Assembly (NCBI GenBank): GCA_902806215.1
Contig: CADCVT010000170.1
Location: 1-7,639, forward strand
DNA from: an uncultured Solirubrobacteraceae bacterium
Lineage (GTDB): Bacteria > Actinomycetota > Thermoleophilia > Solirubrobacterales > Solirubrobacteraceae
Direction of reading: 5' to 3'
Length of the DNA stretch: 7,639 bases
Positions 5,905 to 7,639 of the stretch are shown piece by piece. The position numbers and the translations under genes are program-made. Below the pieces are notes generated by a model. That model had not been told where the DNA came from. It saw only the letters and a list, made by a program, of their open reading frames with translations, and made no database searches. The first letter of the stretch is position 1, and each line of letters starts with the position of its first letter.

Positions 5905-7639
5905 AGCAAGTGTTCGTGAGCGTCGACCGCGGTGAGACCCGCGTCGCGATGCTCGAGAAGAAGCCGAACGCCAAGGACTACCGAGTCGCCGAGCTGTACC
6001 TCGAGCGCCGTGGTCAGCGGTCGATCGTCGGCAACGTCTACAAGGGCAAGGTCGACAACGTCCTGCCCGGCCTCGAGGCGGCGTTCGTCGACTTCGGCCT
6101 CGACAAGAACGGGTTCCTCCACGTCGACGAGATCGTCCTGCCGGGCGTCGAGACGCCGCGGCGCGGTCGCGGCAAGGAGGGCGGCAAGAAGATCACCGAC
6201 CTCCTCAAGCCCGGCCAGGAGATCATCGTCCAGGTCGTCAAGGACCCCCTGAAGACCAAGGGCGCCCGCCTGTCGATGGAGCTCACCATCGCCGGCCGCT
6301 ACATGGTCTACACGCCCACGGGCGAGGGCATCGGCGTCTCCAAGCGCCTCGACGACAAGGAGCGCGAGCGGCTGCGCAAGGAGGTCAAGGGCCTCGACCT
6401 CGGCGGCGGCGGCGCGATCGTCCGCACGGCGGCCCACGGCGCGAAGAACGCCGACTTCGAGCGCGAGCTCGCCTACCTGCACAAGCTCTACGAGGTGCTG
6501 CTCAAGCGCGCCGACGAGGCGAAGGCGCCGGAGATGATCTTCCAGGAGGCCGACCTCTCGGTCCGCGTCGTGCGCGACATCTTCAGCAAGGACTTCGAGC
6601 GCGCGGTCGTCGACGACGAGAAGCAGTTCCAGCGCCTCACGTCGTTCTTCCGGCGCACGTCGCCGGAGCTGCTCGACAGGGTCGAGCTGTACGACAACCC
6701 CAAGGAGCAGCTCTTCGAGAAGTTCGGGGTCGAGGAGGTCGTCGAGGGCCTCATGAACAGCCGCGTCGACCTGCCCAGCGGCGGCTACCTGCTGATCGAC
6801 TACGCCGAGGCGCTGACGGTCATCGACGTCAACTCCGGCTCGTTCACCGGCAAGGGCAAGAGCGCGCGGCTCGAGGACACGATCCTGCGCACGAACATGG
6901 AGGCGGCCGAGGCCGTCGTCAACGAGCTCCGCCTGCGCGACATCGGCGGCATCATCGTCATCGACTTCATCGACATGGCCCGCGCGCGCAACCGCACCGA
7001 GGTGCTCAAGACGCTGCGCAAGACGCTCGAGGAGGACCGCACCAAGACGTTCACCGCGGAGATCTCGAAGCTCGGCCTGGTCGAGATGACCCGCCAGAAC
7101 GTCACCGAGGGCGTGCGCGAGATCATGTCCCGCGCCTGCCCGACCTGCCACGGCGAGGGCGTCATCAAGTCCGAGGAGACGATCGCGATCGAGTTCGAGC
7201 GCCGCCTGAGGGAGATCGTTGCGGAATCGGACGGAGACGTGGAAGCGTTCCTCGTGCGCATGAACCCGCGGGTCTCCACCCAGTTCACCGCCGAGAACGC
7301 GCGCCGGCTGCACGAGCTCGAGGAGGACACCGGTCGGTTCTTCCACTTCGAGGGCTCCGAGGGCCTGCCGCTCGACCACTTCGACATCACGATGGAGGGC
7401 ACGCGCGACGAGGTCTCCGCGAAGGCCATCCCGTGGGGCGAGGGCGACGAGGTCATGGTCGAGATCGTCGAGCCGCACATGTACAACGTCGACGACGCCG
7501 TGGCGAAGATCGACGGCTACGTCATCAGCGTCACCGGCGCCGGGCCGCTCGTGGGCGAGCGCCGCCTCGTGCGCCTGACCGACGTGGGGCGGACGGCGGC
7601 GGGCGCCGTGCTGCTCGGCGACGACGGCGAGCCGATGAA
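5898..7639 (+). CDS. rng: Ribonuclease E/G family endoribonuclease with TRAM-like C-terminus (3' partial)
   Basis: At least 580 residues are encoded and the frame is still open at the window edge. The family cleaves single-stranded RNA in the cytoplasm and matures rRNA or degrades mRNA. An S1-type domain covers about residues 38-130 (GNVYKGKVDNVLPGLEAAFV at 45-64). The 5'-monophosphate sensor pair is R176-T177. The metal-binding catalytic residues are D310 and N312 (IDVNSG) and D356 (VIDFIDM). The zinc-link CPTC is at 414-417. Together these match E. coli RNase E R169/T170, D303/N305, D346 and C404/C407. A segment at about 512-572 (GDEVMVEIVEP, DGYVISVTGAG, VGERRLVR) resembles a TRAM domain, and E. 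coli RNase G (489 aa) has no such extension. GTG at 5898 overlaps the rodA stop, and aaaggg at 5883-5888 supplies an SD nine bases upstream. The name rng is chosen because there is no long N-terminal extension; rne is equally possible. Confidence 0.93.
   Translation, partial: MRKQVFVSVDRGETRVAMLEKKPNAKDYRVAELYLERRGQRSIVGNVYKGKVDNVLPGLEAAFVDFGLDKNGFLHVDEIVLPGVETPRRGRGKEGGKKITDLLKPGQEIIVQVVKDPLKTKGARLSMELTIAGRYMVYTPTGEGIGVSKRLDDKERERLRKEVKGLDLGGGGAIVRTAAHGAKNADFERELAYLHKLYEVLLKRADEAKAPEMIFQEADLSVRVVRDIFSKDFERAVVDDEKQFQRLTSFFRRTSPELLDRVELYDNPKEQLFEKFGVEEVVEGLMNSRVDLPSGGYLLIDYAEALTVIDVNSGSFTGKGKSARLEDTILRTNMEAAEAVVNELRLRDIGGIIVIDFIDMARARNRTEVLKTLRKTLEEDRTKTFTAEISKLGLVEMTRQNVTEGVREIMSRACPTCHGEGVIKSEETIAIEFERRLREIVAESDGDVEAFLVRMNPRVSTQFTAENARRLHELEEDTGRFFHFEGSEGLPLDHFDITMEGTRDEVSAKAIPWGEGDEVMVEIVEPHMYNVDDAVAKIDGYVISVTGAGPLVGERRLVRLTDVGRTAAGAVLLGDDGEPM

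Noticed and set aside
7217..7245. Short patch of less GC-biased codons (gtt, gaa, gga, gaa) in the RNase gene as a sign of insertion or transfer
   Set aside because: It covers only about ten codons, the frame is intact, and the protein pattern continues normally on both sides.
5802..7478. Minus-strand open frame of about 558 codons opposite the RNase gene
   Set aside because: Its composition (Leu, Asp, Val, Ala rich) is that of an antisense shadow. The plus strand encodes a complete set of RNase E/G catalytic motifs.

Overview
The window is very GC-rich, with third codon positions almost all G or C. It carries one compact, all-plus-strand cell-elongation cluster: the tail of maf, then mreB, mreC, mreD, mrdA (PBP2), rodA and an RNase E/G-family gene that runs off the right edge. 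No mobile element, CRISPR array, tRNA or rRNA is visible. The GC content, the gene order and the look of the proteins suggest a high-GC Gram-positive of the deep actinobacterial class Thermoleophilia (Solirubrobacterales-like). That assignment is an inference from general similarity, not a database match.

Layout. Bases 1-120 are the last 39 codons of maf. Bases 121-194 are the only real intergenic region and hold a perfect 10-bp hairpin with a short T run, then a second small hairpin, just before mreB. mreB (195-1250) is followed by a 22-nt gap and mreC (1273-2112). After that every junction overlaps: mreC/mreD by GTGA, mreD/mrdA by GTGA, mrdA/rodA by TGATG and rodA/RNase by GTGA. Four of the six complete or 5'-complete genes start with GTG. 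No promoter could be identified with confidence, and no internal terminator is visible.

How the genes work together. MreB forms membrane-bound filaments. MreC and MreD link them to the periplasmic side and to PBP2. PBP2 (transpeptidase) and RodA (SEDS glycosyltransferase) are the synthase pair of the Rod complex and build lateral-wall peptidoglycan. The overlapping starts imply coupled translation. The RNase E/G gene is a common neighbour of mre clusters and is probably cotranscribed here.

The window is mostly ordinary housekeeping DNA, and I do not see an undescribed multi-gene system. The points worth a second look are: a 14-bp perfect palindrome centred on the RNase start codon; AGA codons confined to gene boundaries; an Ala in RodA where SEDS enzymes usually have a Trp; two equally spaced Cys pairs in PBP2; a TRAM-like C-terminal domain on the RNase; and a hairpin leader immediately before mreB.
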